A stretch of 64,000 bases of DNA from Strongylocentrotus droebachiensis (GCA_035222895.1 JAVYIG010007202.1:1-64000), one strand, 5' to 3'. Counted from the stretch's first letter, positions 21,761 to 33,743 are shown. The notes: generated by a model from the letters alone, not told the origin. Numbers and translations are program-made.

Positions 21761-23269
21761 TTTGTTAATTTTCTAAAGACAGTTCATGATTTGTAGTTTG
21801 CTTCAAGTTTCTTTTTTTGCTTACATTGCACTGTATTAGAAATAAAAATACATGTATTGATGAAATTAAATGTATAATAACAAGAAAGTTTGAACCATGT
21901 ACATTTGTTTGTTTTGTCTACCTTTCATTAGGACTTGATCAATAAATATAATTCTTGAGGACAAACATCTAAGTATAAAATCTGTAGAAGATTCAGAAAC
22001 TTGATTATTGATAATTAAGATTCTAGAACTTTTGTAACAAAGCCCTTGTGAGTAAATGGGGCTGTAGTAAAGATGGAAGAACTACACACAGCAACTGTGT
22101 GGAGCTCAGATGGCAAAATACCTTTTGGTCTGATGTGGAGTATATGTGGGTGTGTTGCATCAGTGTTCATGGAACTAAATACCAGCATTAGTTTGCTTAA
22201 ATAAGTTGAATTTTTAGAGGATCGAGACAGAAACAATCAAGACACTCTTCATACTGCTGTAATAATCTATAAGATGGCTTCTTTATTACATGAATACAAT
22301 CAACATACATGTAACTATACGTATGACCACAAAAAATCATTTGGCATTTGACCTATATGTGATTGTCTATTTAAAATTCCATTATAGCATTACACATATT
22401 AAATATAAATGTAAGATACAAAGAACTAACACATTTTCAATAGTCTTTGTACAATATCAATGTAGTCGAGGGGGCATCTAATAATGTATCTTATAAGGAT
22501 TGGTGTTACAAGATCGAGAAATGTGAAACGTATTTAATACACTTTATTAATACACTTTACGTTGTCGTAAAAAAAAACCTCTGCAGCTTTCACACATCAT
22601 ATCTGAACTAGCCGTTAGGGTTGGGGTTGCAATTAAATTTAGTGTCAGTTTAGGATAAAGAACAACCCTTGTAATAAGTTCATTTGTATGAAAGCAGATA
22701 AACAAGATGAACAGAATGGCAAAAGTTGGAAATAAATCAGACCAATAATATGAGAGTTATGAATGTTTCAAATAGGAGATCACCAAGTCTATGTAAATCT
22801 CAGGTTGGCAGTTTGGTCAGAGGATCGTGACATATTTGCAGATAAATACTGTTTGTTTTGTAAAATAATCTCATTGATATCTGTTTTTCTCCTGTTTTAT
22901 CCTTTGGGCCCTACACATTATATTATTATGGATAGCATATTATTAAAGGGCCTCTAAAGAGAATAGATCATATTGATTCATAACTTTTTTGAAAAATTGA
23001 AATTTAGTCATTTTGTGTACATGAACAAATGGGAAAGTTGTCCGCCACTACATAACAGAGACATTAACTATTCAACCAATTCGAAGAGCCCATACCTATA
23101 GTGATTTCACCTTCTAACAATTCAGAACTTTCTCATTTTTGTCCAAATTCATTCAAACTTTCACCAGTCTGTTTCTCTGATTTTTCTGCTTTCCTCTTGA
23201 CTAGTTTACTGATATATTTGGATTTCCCTTTACCGGTACTATATATCTGTTTCGTCCAGGGTAAAATTG

Positions 23270-23345
23270 AGAATAATAATAATAATAATAATAATAAATT
23301 ATATTTCTATAGTGCATTATACAAGGTATGTCTCTATACGCTTGA
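23270..23345 (+). repeat. dispersed (AAT)n-GCGC short repeat
   Basis: (AAT)9 is followed by TTTCTATAGTGCATTATACA and ATGTCTCTATACGCTTG. Confidence 0.55.
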
Positions 23346-23660
23346 GAATATGATTAGTGCAGTAGATATTGGAGCTTATGTCAGGTGATCATTTACATAA
23401 TAAATTGGCAGGAAGAAGGCAATGTATAGAGATGTATATGAAATATTATGTCATCAAGAGTTGGTATTAAGAAACAAAATGTCCATGTTTACTACAATCC
23501 TAGAATGCATTCAAATGGTTCTAATGAACCGAATCGCTGCATGAATGGAGTAAAAAGACAAACAGAATAGGAGTTATTTAATTGAACATATAATGCCAAG
23601 ATTACACAGTGGATTCAAAAGTCAAGTTCCGCTATATTGGAGAATCAAGTTTTCTGATAC

Positions 23661-23819
23661 CAGGGGAGTGTTTCACAAAACTTGTCATCAGTGACAAATG
23701 ACGGTTTTTGTTATAAGCTACTGAAATCCTTGCTTCTGATTGGTTATCAGCAGATTTGTCACTTAGTTTGTTTTTTGGGTCATTTGTCATTGAAAAAAGC
23801 TTTGTAAAACAACCCCCAG
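23661..23819. mobile_element. hairpin MITE, GTGTTTCACAAA family
   Basis: Left end CAGGGGAGTGTTTCACAAAA; right end TTTGTAAAACAACCCCCAG. Inside, GTCATCAGTGACAAATGAC is answered by TCATTTGTCATTG. Confidence 0.7.
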
Positions 23820-24164
23820 GAGATTCTAAATTCTATACATTTTCATAAAACAACAAATAGAATAAATGTAAATACAGAGGAAATGGGGCTTCTAGAGGCA
23901 GTCAATATAAGAAAACCTTTTATAAAGTCGTTAAAAATCTAAACAAAAAATACAAATATTTCATGATTGGTCAATAAATAAATACATGTAGATGGCACAG
24001 AAGTTCATATAGAACTACATGCACTTCACTGTGGGGTGGATGTCGCCATCACACTTATTTATAATGTACACTGTAGTTTGTTGGCAAGGGAGAAAAGGTT
24101 ATCAAGTTTTGAAAAATGCAGAAAATGGCATTTTGGGGTGTCACGGTCACCCCCAAAAGGTGGC

Positions 24165-24350
24165 CAAACATTTTGCTCGTGCACCGATTGCTCTGGACTT
24201 TATTTTCGTCAGAGATATAGGCCCGAATTCACAAAGGAGGTTTGTCGACAAACCTTGGTTTTTGTACGTCATATGATGCGTTTTTTACAAACCTGGTTTG
24301 TAAAGAACAAAAGGAGGTGAATTCGGGCCATAAGGTTAGGTTAAGGGTTA
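24165..24350 (+). mobile_element. partial TTAGGG-core TIR element, interrupted
   Basis: TTTTGCTCGTGCACCGATTG then CTCTGGACTTTATTTTCGTC parallels the left end of the element at 15078. It resumes as AAGGTTAGGTTAAGGGTTA after the insertion at 24220-24329. Confidence 0.6.
24220..24329. mobile_element. hairpin MITE inside the TTAGGG-core element
   Basis: Ends GGCCCGAATTCAC and GTGAATTCGGGCC are perfect inverted copies. ATA flanks both sides (24217-24219, 24330-24332). Confidence 0.75.
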
Positions 24351-25331
24351 TAGAATACCTTCTATCATTTATCCTCTAATGAGCTATTCAAATAGTTAAC
24401 AACTGGAGATGACATGGTAATTCTGACAATATCCATACTTATTGGGGACTTGATCCCCTATAATATATAATAGCGGTTACTTGGAAGTGTCGATTACAAG
24501 AATAACTCTTGAGATAATGAGCAACACAATTCCTTTTTTATCAAACAATGGCAAGAAGGGCAAATTGGCATGAAATGAAGAAATATGAACCAACAACACT
24601 GGAGACAAGGATGGACTTAAACAAAAATACATTATATGATTTGGTCGTATGATACGCTGGCAAGCTAAAAACATCTAAGGACCTAGGTACAGATTGATGC
24701 TTGTATCTATTAGATGCTTGTTTTTATTATACATACTAAACTCATGTAGCATGAAGCAACAAAAAACATTTTCACAATTGATCAAAAGCTTTATATTTCA
24801 TGAACCATAGCTATTCAAAACCGACACATTTTTAAATATGACACCAGTTGTGGGTCCTCAACAGAAGGAAATGTTAAACTTTAGTATGAATTTTCAAGCA
24901 TATTAATGATGATCTACTAGGTGGTTTCTGGGTGTACAGTAAATAGCATCCAACGGCTAATTGCTAAGGTTTAGATAAAAAGACATGTAGGAAAACCCGA
25001 CACATCTGACCTATTTCCGTGACAAAAATAAGCAACCGTCATCTTGACATTGTCAGTCATTTTTGAGAAAACACCTTAAAACAGGCAGAAATTTTGACAA
25101 TAAGAATAATAAGGATTAACTCCATTGTTTACATGATATGAAGAAATCAATTCTTAAAATTTCTGTGTGCTTTTAAGAGTAAGACATGAAATTGTGCACT
25201 TTGACAGTTGCCTACTTTTGCCAAAGTAGGGCAGGCTCACTTTGGTGACCGAGATATGGTTTGAGCCTCTGGCAGGCTCACTTTAGTTTGCCCGATAGAA
25301 AGATGTTGTAGAAACCTTACTAGTCTCATCA

Positions 25332-28300
25332 TCATTTTTCATCGGTTACCGCAGCAGGTTCGAGGCATGGCTCCACCTCCACCTGTTGTTCTTCTGAAGG
25401 GCCACCTGCTGCTGCTTTGGAGTTACGTAAGTCATGACGTATCATATGGGTGGACAGATGGTGACTCAGGGCAAAGGTCTGCTTACACACTCTGCATTCA
25501 AACGGCCTCTCCCCTGTATGTACATGCATGTGAGACTGCAGGGAGTACTTGGTCCCAAAGGCACGTCCGCAGGTCAGGCACACATGGGGCCGGATCCCCT
25601 TGTGGCACTTCTCGTGTCGCGACAGCGCTGTCTTGTGCTTGAACGTCTTGTCACAGAAGCTGCAGTTTAGGAACACAGTCGGTGCCATGTGCATGCGTCG
25701 CTTGTGGGTCGTCATGTACTTTCGTGTTCGGAATCCCTTGCCACAGAAGTCGCACTGGTAGGGCCGTTCACCCCGGTGTTCTGGAAGGTGGTTCTTGAGC
25801 GCATTCTCCGAAGAGAAGGAGCGTGGGCACTCCTCACACTTGAAGGGCCGTTCCAACGTGTGTTTCCGTCTGTGCACGATAAACCTGGTCTTTTCATTGA
25901 ATGTCAGAGGACAGAACTCACACTTATATCGACCACTGTTCGTATGGACAGTCATTTCATGCTTGTACACTTGGTTGTGAGCGGAAAACTTCTTTGGGCA
26001 GTACTTGCATTTGAAGACCTTTGGTTTCTTGCTGGTGATAAGTATTCGCTTTCCAAGCATGTCCTTTGGTAGTTCAGGATGGAAGGGTTCAGGTTTATCA
26101 GGTTCTGCTTCAGGTCCAACGTACCTCGTCATCTGATCCTCAATGCTACCTCTCATCCAACGTGTCCCAACAAAGATCTTATGATCGTGCCGTAGGTGGA
26201 ACACGAAGCACCCCTTCCGCTTGAAGAACTTGCTGCACTTAGGGCACTGGAATGAAGAGGAATCGTGAGAGAGCATGTGTTGCTTGAGTGCCCTACGATG
26301 CTTACACTCTAAACCACAAACCTCACAGATGGGTTTGATGTCTTTGGTCTCTTGATGGAACGCAGAATGTTCCCTGAGGCGTCCTTCCGATGGGAACAAC
26401 TTCCTGCACTTCTTACAGGAAAATCTCTTTACCGTATCACTTTTTGTACTTTGCTGGGCCTGATTTTTACTAGCAATGGCTCGCTTCCCTGCTTTCTTTA
26501 ATGGGACAATTTTCAATTCCATGAACTTCTTGATCTTCTCTTCTTTAACCTTTTTCTTTTGCATGTCCTCAGCAACAGGTTTCTCTTTCGGTACCTTCGG
26601 AGCTGTTGCCCTCTTCTTGCGGAATGAACTGATCTGCTCTAGCCTTGGTGAGGTGAAAATTTGTGATTGAACATCAAGCTTGGAGTCAGGATTGCGTTGG
26701 TTCTCCTTGTCATGTTCAAACTTGAGATGTCTTAACAGGCTCTTGGCGTTGGTGTAACGGCACTTACAGTCTTGGCACTCAAACCGCTGGGTATCTGTGG
26801 GCACAGAAGGTAGGCATGGTAGGGTAAGAAAATGCAGTCAAATGGAATGAGGACAGGGGGGTGTTTCATAAAGCTGTTCGTAAAGTTATGCAAGACTTTA
26901 CTAACGACTTGAATATGAAGTGCCAGATAGGATGCCCAAAGTTTTTCCAGATGTTTTAACAAAGTGTGATTATATTTCCAATAACCTCAGTTAAATTATG
27001 TCAACAAATATACTTTGCATTAAAGAATGTTTGTGATAATACAAATTTTAATCTACACCTGCACAGTTCAACTTTAGTTGATGCAGTTAAAAAGGATTGA
27101 GCATCCCATTTGGCTTTTCATATTTAAGTCATTCGTAAAGTCATGCGTAACTTTACGAACGGCTTTATGAAACGCCCCCCAGTAGCAAGAAATAATTAGA
27201 TAGCTGAAGTAGGGAAATATAGTGGCTCATTAAGCTGAAGATATTCAGCAAACAACTGCATGTGTCCTATTAACACTTCCCTTACGCTATCTTAAACCTC
27301 TCTTTAATATCAGGAAAGGCATGTTTCTGGTTGGAATCGTGACTCCATGCAATTGCTCACACTGGTCTGATAAATCCTACACAGATGAAAGAGGATTGTA
27401 AATTGTCTACATGTCGGCATTTCCAAGCAGCCCGGAGGTGTTTCTTGTTCTGTCTTTGTGTTAATTGAATTAATTTGGCATATCAACATTAGATTTTAAA
27501 AAATGAATGTTAGAACCACTATATGGCACTTAGGTGTACCTCATTCAACAAAATACCAAAGACAAAGGGTAATTTCTTTATTTTTGTTTACTAAAAATCT
27601 TCAGGTACACTGTAGAGCAGAATTATTTTATTTTAGTTTTGATTGTTATGTACATTTGAGTTTGTAGTCATTTCATGAAGACATCTTCACAATTTATGAT
27701 TGTCATTGATTATTAAAGCACAAATAATTGTTGCAATGTCAACACAACAGCTATTACCTTATACATTATGCTTGCGGTTGCACTATCTAAGAGAGAGGGG
27801 AGGATTAGGGAGTCCTGAAAAGGACTCTCTGTAATTTTTTTTTCTTGAATGTGTGTAGTCCTGAAAAGGACTGTTGGTTATCTTTCTTAGCTTATAGTTT
27901 TAAGGAGAACTATAGCACCAGAGGATGGGTGATAGGAGTGGCGCAAGGTTTCGAACAGTTTGACTATCCGCCAGGACTCCCAAATCCTCCCCCTCTCTCC
28001 CATGGTGAAACCACAAGCATAGTTGCAAGCCAATACTTATAAGCAGCATCTAGCTATTACCTTGGTGCACATGGAGTTCATCCAGACTAGCTTTGAATCC
28101 AACCCTCATCCTGTACTCTTGGCTGTAGAAGACTCTGAGCTCTGTTCCTGGCTTGACGGGTTTGGTGATGCGGAAGTAGATATCCCCATAGAACTGAAAA
28201 GCCTCCATGTTTTGTTCCTGGATGTTCCTGGCATACTGGACATGGTGCATCCAGTTATTAGGGTCTGAGGAACCATCAAGGTAGAACCAGGTCCTTCCTC

Positions 28301-31300
28301 GTACACAGACCTGTAGGGTCGAGGAACAGTGTGTGTGTGTAATAGGGTTTTTACAGACGTGTATCAATCAGATATGATTATTTACGTCTGGGGACCGACT
28401 TTAAACGTCACCATCTAAAGGACGTGACTCAGTTTCGAATCTGCATCCTCTATTCCTTGGCTGAATCAGTTTGTAACTTCCATTGTTAGCTGGATTGCAG
28501 GTGCACGCCACAATGCCTCCAGTAAGAAGATAATCCTCCATTGAAGTACAGTGTACTTGCCTTTTGACATGCCAGGGACAACTCAATCAGGGTGATGTGT
28601 TTCATAATTTGCTACTTTATATGTATTTGTTAAAACTAGAGACCAATCTTGCTGAATGTTTTTGTGATAGACATGGTAATTCCTTCCATATTATGATCCT
28701 AACAAACTGCATTCCATTTTTTGAGTAAAGCCAGTAGTTTGCACTTCAGAATTGTTGGTATAGAAGTCTTCATCTGGCCTCATACATTATAAACCACCTA
28801 TTATGGCCGTCTTGACCCCCCCCCCCCCACCTCCCCCCTCCCGCATGCTTTGTCCCATTTCATATACAGTCAAACCTGCTTTAGTGACCACCTGTCTACA
28901 ACAAGCACATTTTTTTTGTTTCCCTTGAAAATGGTTTCTCGTTGAAACATGCACTAAAGATCACCTGTCTACAAAGACCACTTTTTGGGTTTCCCTTGGG
29001 CGGTCGCTGTAGACGGGTTTAACTGTAGTACTGTTACAAGTGGATGGAGCAGAAGAGACGACCAAATCCAAGACTTACCTCCCATGTTGATGGGTTATAA
29101 CATCCCAATCCTTCTCTCACAAACTCTCCCGTGTATGGCCCAAACTCTCCTCCTTCTTCCAAGTCCTTTGTCGCGATCACGCCGCAGATCTTACTGTTCT
29201 CGTCCGTCTCGATAAACGCCAAACCTGAAGGAAGACTTGATGGCTCTGCCGTTGTACAATCTGCCTTCCAGGTCTCGTCAAACAAAGGTTCCGTCTGGCA
29301 GCACTTGGTGAACGTGGGAGCGTATTCCTTTGGTCTCTGGTATTGGACCTGGGGTTCGACTATCTGAACCATTGGCTGTGGATGAGTGTCCCTCTTAACC
29401 CTGGATCGAGGAGGGCCCTTCTTCTTGCTGCTGACGCTCGTTAGTGGGACAGAATTCATGTTGCTTATGGCAGGGTTGCGGTGGGGCGGTGTTGCACGGA
29501 TGGTGCTCTGGGTTGTAGCAATACTGTTGTGTGTTGAGTTGGAGAGGTCTTCAATGTGGTAGCTAGGATCTGGTGTAGAGTTGAGAGTTGAGAGTTGTTG
29601 TAGAGGTGGTGGAGTTGCTATAGTGGTGGACAGTGATGTGGGTACCTGTTGGAGTTGTACAGTGTTGTTGGATAGATCTGCTCTGTAGTGAAGCGGTGTG
29701 GGGTTCACTGGAAGCGTAAACAAAAGAACGAATGACTACCTCTACATCGCACAATGAAATCAATTAAAGAAACTGGTTGAAATCTAAAGATTTTGATAAA
29801 AGTCTTATGCCTTAATCAGGTAAAATTGTACTACATCCCGAGTCAAGACTTTCATTGACAGAATGCCCGTTTCAAGGGCAAAGCATTATATGTATATTAA
29901 TGGCGACCCCCATCTGGAAACTGCATGTCAAAACAGTAAAACACAATATTCATCATTAGCCTAATGTTAGGTGTCCTTTATGTATAGAGTATCAAGTACA
30001 CAGCCTCAAAGTAATCCTATAACATCACAATATCAAAAGGAGAAACAAGCTATTCTCTATCTAAATTACTTTTTTTTCTAATGTGTATCAAATAAACACC
30101 AATAATATTATATCTGAGCTGAGATGTGTTGCTTGTTGAAAACATCTCTAGTACATGAATAAACACTGAGCTCGTACTGAATCCATGGCCATTTCATTAA
30201 GTAACTCTTTCACAGCTTTCTTCAACTAATAGAACACAAACAGTGGGCTGCCACAGTCGACTTTTGTCACACATACAGTGTACATGTCCTATATAATCCT
30301 ATGGAAAAAAGTGTCATCGGGTTCAACCCATTGCAAGAGAAAGAGGTCTGTATTATTTTGTTGTTTGTTTGTTGTTGTTTGTTTGATTGTTTAACCTGTC
30401 TGCTAAGAAAGCACAGGACCGATGGCTTTAAGTCCTCTCCGAGGGACTTGGTAGTGAAGAATTATGGCTTATCAAAGGGTGCTAGCGTAGTGACATCGAC
30501 CTGGGACCTCCCGGGTACAAGACCACTGCTCTACCACTGAGCCATCAGGGGGGTGTTTCACAAAGACTAAGATCGACTTTAAGTTGGACTTAACTATGGC
30601 AGGCCATTCATGCCACGGGTTGCTCTCACCATTGGTCTCTCGATTATGATCTTTAGATAATATTTTTCCTTAAATAACGAACTGTCAAGAAAGGTAAATT
30701 CTTAAAATTTGTGACCACAATTTGTAAGTCTCTTGAGAAACCAATGCCAGGAATGGTTAGAGGAACTAATGGCATGAACGGCATGCCATAGGTAAGTCTA
30801 ACTTACAGTCGATCTTAGTCTTTGTGAAACACCCCCCTGGCCACCTTGCCATTTCACATTTCCAAATTAATTACCTTGCATAGCTGTTGTTGGGGCATGA
30901 TCAAAGTCATACCCTCTCTGCCCAGGGCTGTCCCTGCTCGTGATGCTAGGAGACCCTGAGGTGAGGGGTAGCCTGGCAGGGTGCAGCCCATCCAGTCCTG
31001 GTCCTGGTCCCTGACCTGGGATGGTGCCTGCTACAGAACCAGGAGCTTGCAGAGGGTTGAGGTATGGACCAAACCTATACACAAAAGAGAGATGGAGAGA
31101 GAGAAAAAAAAAAATGTCATAATCTGGATTTATATACCAGAATGAATTTGGCATCACTGCAAATATCATAATTTTATCTGTGTGACCAATGAGTAATTTG
31201 ATGCTAGAATCTGTTCAGAAGTTTCCATGGGTACCTTGCCTGTGCTGAAGGGTACTACTCACTGGTGCTGGTACAGTGAAACCTCAGTATAAAGAGCTCC

Positions 31301-31611
31301 GATATAACAAGGTATCTGTTGTAACATTGTGATTTTGCTGGTCCCAGCTCTTTATATTCTTCGTGTTTTATCCTGATATAAGATTCCTGGTATAACAAGG
31401 TAATTACCATGGTCCTAAGGAACTTGTTATAACAAGTTTCCACTGTAATGTCTACTAACCTAAGTCCCGGGTACCCTGCCTGTATAGCATGGTGTGCTGG
31501 AGGGTACTGCTGGTGCTGATAATGTAAAGGATGCTGGTTCTGAGGGTGTCCTTGGCCAGGTTCTGGGTTTGAACGGGTCTCCTGCCGGTCATGAAGATAA
31601 TTGTACTCCAT
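25332..31611 (-). CDS. PR/SET-domain C2H2 zinc-finger protein (PRDM family), paralog B
   Basis: Exons, in transcription order: 31611-31460, 31074-30875, 29707-29079, 28310-28061, 26794-25332. Lengths 152, 200, 629, 250 and 1463 nt join in frame to 897 residues. The ATG at 31611 has a strong context (GGGACCATGG). The N-terminus MEYNYLHD is followed by a Gln/His/Pro-rich stretch. The PR/SET domain spans about residues 275-405: LPSGLAFIE, FGPYTGEF and STWE| in exon 3, then EQNMEAFQFYGDIYF, KPGTELRVFYSQEY in exon 4. Exon 5 encodes 11 C2H2 fingers, and the last seven align with those of paralog A after a shared DMLGK motif. All junctions show GT-AG. A 5'-UTR acceptor (TTTTCAG) lies near 31650. The role is inferred as a nuclear DNA-binding regulator; methyltransferase activity is possible but unproven. 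Introns hold MITEs, a SINE and two histone-type stem-loops. Confidence 0.9.
26854..27182. mobile_element. hairpin MITE, GTGTTTCATAAA family, 53-bp TIRs
   Basis: CAGGGGGGTGTTTCATAAAG then CTGTTCGTAAAGTTA at the left is inverted at the right end (GGCTTTATGAAACGCCCCCC). It lies in the last intron of PRDM-B. Confidence 0.85.
27811..27872 (-). promoter_or_regulatory. two histone-type 3' stem-loops
   Basis: The minus strand reads AGTCCTTTTCAGGACT at 27872-27857 and again at 27826-27811: a 6-bp stem with TTTC loop and CT/AG closing, as in replication-dependent histone mRNAs (consensus GGYYCTTTTCAGRRCC). Between them, 9 nt after the first, is CAAGAAAAA, close to the sea-urchin histone downstream element CAAGAAAGA. 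No histone ORF lies upstream; the nearest coding exon is PRDM-B exon 4. Confidence 0.5.
28329..28520 (-). mobile_element. SINE with 7SL-like head, copy 2
   Basis: Inverted relative to 17381 and about 85% alike by eye: GGCATTGTGGCGTGCACCTG at the head, AGATTCGAAACTGAGTCACG in the middle and an ACACACAC tail at 28329. It fills much of intron 3 of PRDM-B. Confidence 0.7.
28865..29027. mobile_element. pogo/Tigger-like MITE
   Basis: TACAGTCAAACCTGC at the left and ACGGGTTTAACTGTA at the right; internal CACCTGTCTACAA is repeated. TA borders and CAGTNNAACC termini suggest a pogo-type element. Confidence 0.6.
30475..30546 (-). repeat. tRNA-like SINE head
   Basis: The minus strand reads TGGCTCAGTGGTAGAGCAGT (canonical box A), followed by TCTTGTACCCGGGAGGTCCC and CAGGTCGATGTC (weak box B). 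Confidence 0.55.
30546..30839. mobile_element. hairpin MITE, GTGTTTCACAAAG family
   Basis: CAGGGGGGTGTTTCACAAAG then ACTAAGATCGACT at the left; exact inverse at the right (CTTTGTGAAACACCCCCCTG). Arms extend through GGCATGCC/CCATTCATGCC-like sequence. Confidence 0.85.
31272..31447. mobile_element. pogo/Tigger-like MITE next to the PRDM-B exon 1 donor
   Basis: TACAGTGAAACCTCAG at the left and CAAGTTTCCACTGTA at the right with TA borders. Internal GATATAACAAGG recurs in both orientations. It ends 13 bp before the exon 1 boundary. Confidence 0.65.
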
Positions 31612-31823
31612 GGTCCCAATTCAGTCCCTCGATTTTCTGTACATTTCTGAAAAGAAAGAAGACAAAAACAATATCAATGATATGTTTAATAATTGAAATT
31701 TCTCCCAGGAAGCATTACATTTATAAAAGTTACTGTCCTATGGCGGACTAATGAATATTAATGAGTCAGAATTAATCAGGAGAGCTGAGGTATTTGTTTC
31801 TAGTTCATCGTGACTGTGCCATG

Positions 31824-31895
31824 GACCAGTGATGGCCTGGTGGTAGAGTCGCTGCCCGGCAAGCAGTAGATGGCAGGTTCAAATCCCGCTGGTTC
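31824..31895 (+). pseudogene. tRNA-like Pol III unit (72 nt)
   Basis: It can fold as a cloverleaf: acceptor GACCAGT/GCTGGTT, box A TGGTGGTAGAGTC, a 5-bp anticodon stem GCTGC/GCAGT with loop CCGGCAA, and box B GGTTCAAATCCC. A T6 terminator starts at 31901. C at position 33 of the loop, a T-stem mismatch and the lack of a clear identity argue for a SINE head or pseudogene rather than a working tRNA. Just downstream are two palindromes, GGTCGATCAATCGACC (31928-31943) and AGATCGATCAATCGATCT (31954-31971). Confidence 0.55.
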
Positions 31896-32019
31896 CAAGA
31901 TTTTTTCTGACTTGTTTTTTCAATACAGGTCGATCAATCGACCTTATTGATACAGATCGATCAATCGATCTTATTTACTGGGTGGAAGCCACAAATATGT
32001 TTAATAATATCAATGATGA

Positions 32020-32676
32020 TGATGATAATAATGATAATAATAATAATAATAATGTGAATAAAAATAATAATATTGGGATGCCAAGGATGGTATTGCAGTA
32101 TAAATTTCATAATGTACATAGAGAGTGGTACAACAATTATAGGTCACCTAACAATATATAATTAGAAATGAGTAGCATTACAAATTACAAGCTATGGAAA
32201 GGAGTGAACAATTGGAAAAGATTTTCCGACAAATTGTTTCTATTCAAAGTATTTCTTTGGCATGTTGAATCTATCTTGATAGCATCTAAAGGCCTTGTTC
32301 CAACATGAAACATGATGTTAATGTTATTTATCCTAAAAGATCTTTGCTGTGGCACAATGAAATATCATAAACATAGTGCATCTCACAAAACACGTACATG
32401 TAAGGGTTAAACTCATTCCATACTGGTATTAGTTACAATTACTATTTGTTTCTCTAGTCTCTTCTCTCTACCGGTATACATATTCATTTCACATCATTTG
32501 TGTTCTATTCACTTACAATGTACATATTCATTTACTCAATTACTCAACCCAATCCCTTCCTCCATTCATATCCTCTACATTCCAAGTCTTCCATTACACC
32601 TGGTACAGGGTGTACAGTATGTTACTTTGTTCTCTTCTCATTCTGTATTCATGAATCTTGTGTGAATGCTTTAGGT
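32020..32676. other. no gene; (AAT)n microsatellite at 32020-32070
   Basis: Upstream of PRDM-B. An irregular (GAT)n/(AAT)n run is followed by unremarkable sequence ending at the hAT-like target site. Confidence 0.5.
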
Positions 32677-33240
32677 CAGGCCTACTCAACTGGCGGCGCG
32701 CGCGCCACTTGTGGCGCTTGCGGTCAGTCAGAGTGGCGCGCGGCTGTTCCAAAAAAATAAAACAAATTAAAAATTAAAAATTAAAGAAAGAACAACATTA
32801 AAAAATTATATTTTAAAATAAAAAAACTCAGGTAAATCAAAAAGTCGCAGTCGAAGTTGAGCCCAAAATGTAAGGAAGTAATTGTGTTTGTTTGATTTTC
32901 ACTTCATTTTGACATTTTCCGTGTTTATTGCACCAAAATAACTACATATAAATTAACTTCCAGTGTAGATTTTAGCCAGGAATTGTACTAATTATTTCAC
33001 ATCAATATGAAATTATGATTGATGTTTTATGGAACAAAAAGGTGTTAAAAATGCCACATCTGGGCCTTAAAAAAGCCCAAAAATCCACTAGCTTCCGGGA
33101 GCTTCGCCCCCTGGACCCCACCCGGTATCGGCTCGGTCGCTACGCTCCCTCGTAACACAGTCACCAAACATACAGGTTGGCACTTCAACCTCAATTCATT
33201 TTTGTTTTGGCGCTTCTAATAAACTAGTTGAGAAGGCCTG
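32677..33240. mobile_element. non-autonomous hAT-like transposon
   Basis: Termini CAGGCCTACTCAACT and, inverted, CAGGCCTTCTCAACT. A perfect 8-bp target duplication CTTTAGGT lies at 32669-32676 and 33241-33248. No transposase frame was found; a GC-rich block (GCTTCGCCCCCTGGACCCC) lies near 33100. Confidence 0.9.
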
Positions 33241-33743
33241 CTTTAGGTATTTCCAGTTACAGTTGCATGTACATGTACATGTACATATCATTGGTTCTCT
33301 TCTCCTTGTCCCTTTTGAATATTCAGTCTAACTCCCAAATCCTATTTTGCTATTGGTGTATGATGTATTTCAATTGAATAAACGTTGCTTAAAAATGTAC
33401 AACATGAGGCTGCATAGGAGCTCATAATAAAAGACAGACAGACCTGCACTGACATAATCTGAGTCAGTCGCAATGATGTACATGTAGGGCTCTCTACTTT
33501 TATGTTGGAGATTTAGGAGAGAGGGTAAAGTGAGTTTGGCAGTGGTTTTTGGATGATTGGTGTTTTAGAGATATATTGGTGAGAGGTTTATTTTATTAGT
33601 TTACACATGCATCGATCATCAAATCTGATTATAAACATATAATTTAAAGTTATATTTAGACATGGTTGCCTCTTCAGTTAACAAACTGCTACTTATCTCC
33701 CTGAGGACCTGCATGATAAAAAAAAAGGTACAGTGTAGTATAC

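Larger units (their letters stand above)
20760..25331. other. intergenic region between convergent PRDM-type genes
   Basis: It contains the polypurine tract, dispersed GCGC repeats and two hairpin MITEs listed separately. Possible polyadenylation signals for PRDM-A include AATAAA near 20592 and 21841. No additional coding exon was recognised. Confidence 0.6.

Noticed and set aside
27811-28060. Histone gene remnant
   Set aside because: I looked for a histone frame upstream of the stem-loops on the minus strand between 27880 and 28060 and found none, so the stem-loops are reported without a histone gene.
31824-31895. Functional tRNA gene
   Set aside because: The fold is good, but position 33 is C, the T-stem has a mismatch and the sequence matches no clear isotype; a SINE head or pseudogene is more likely.
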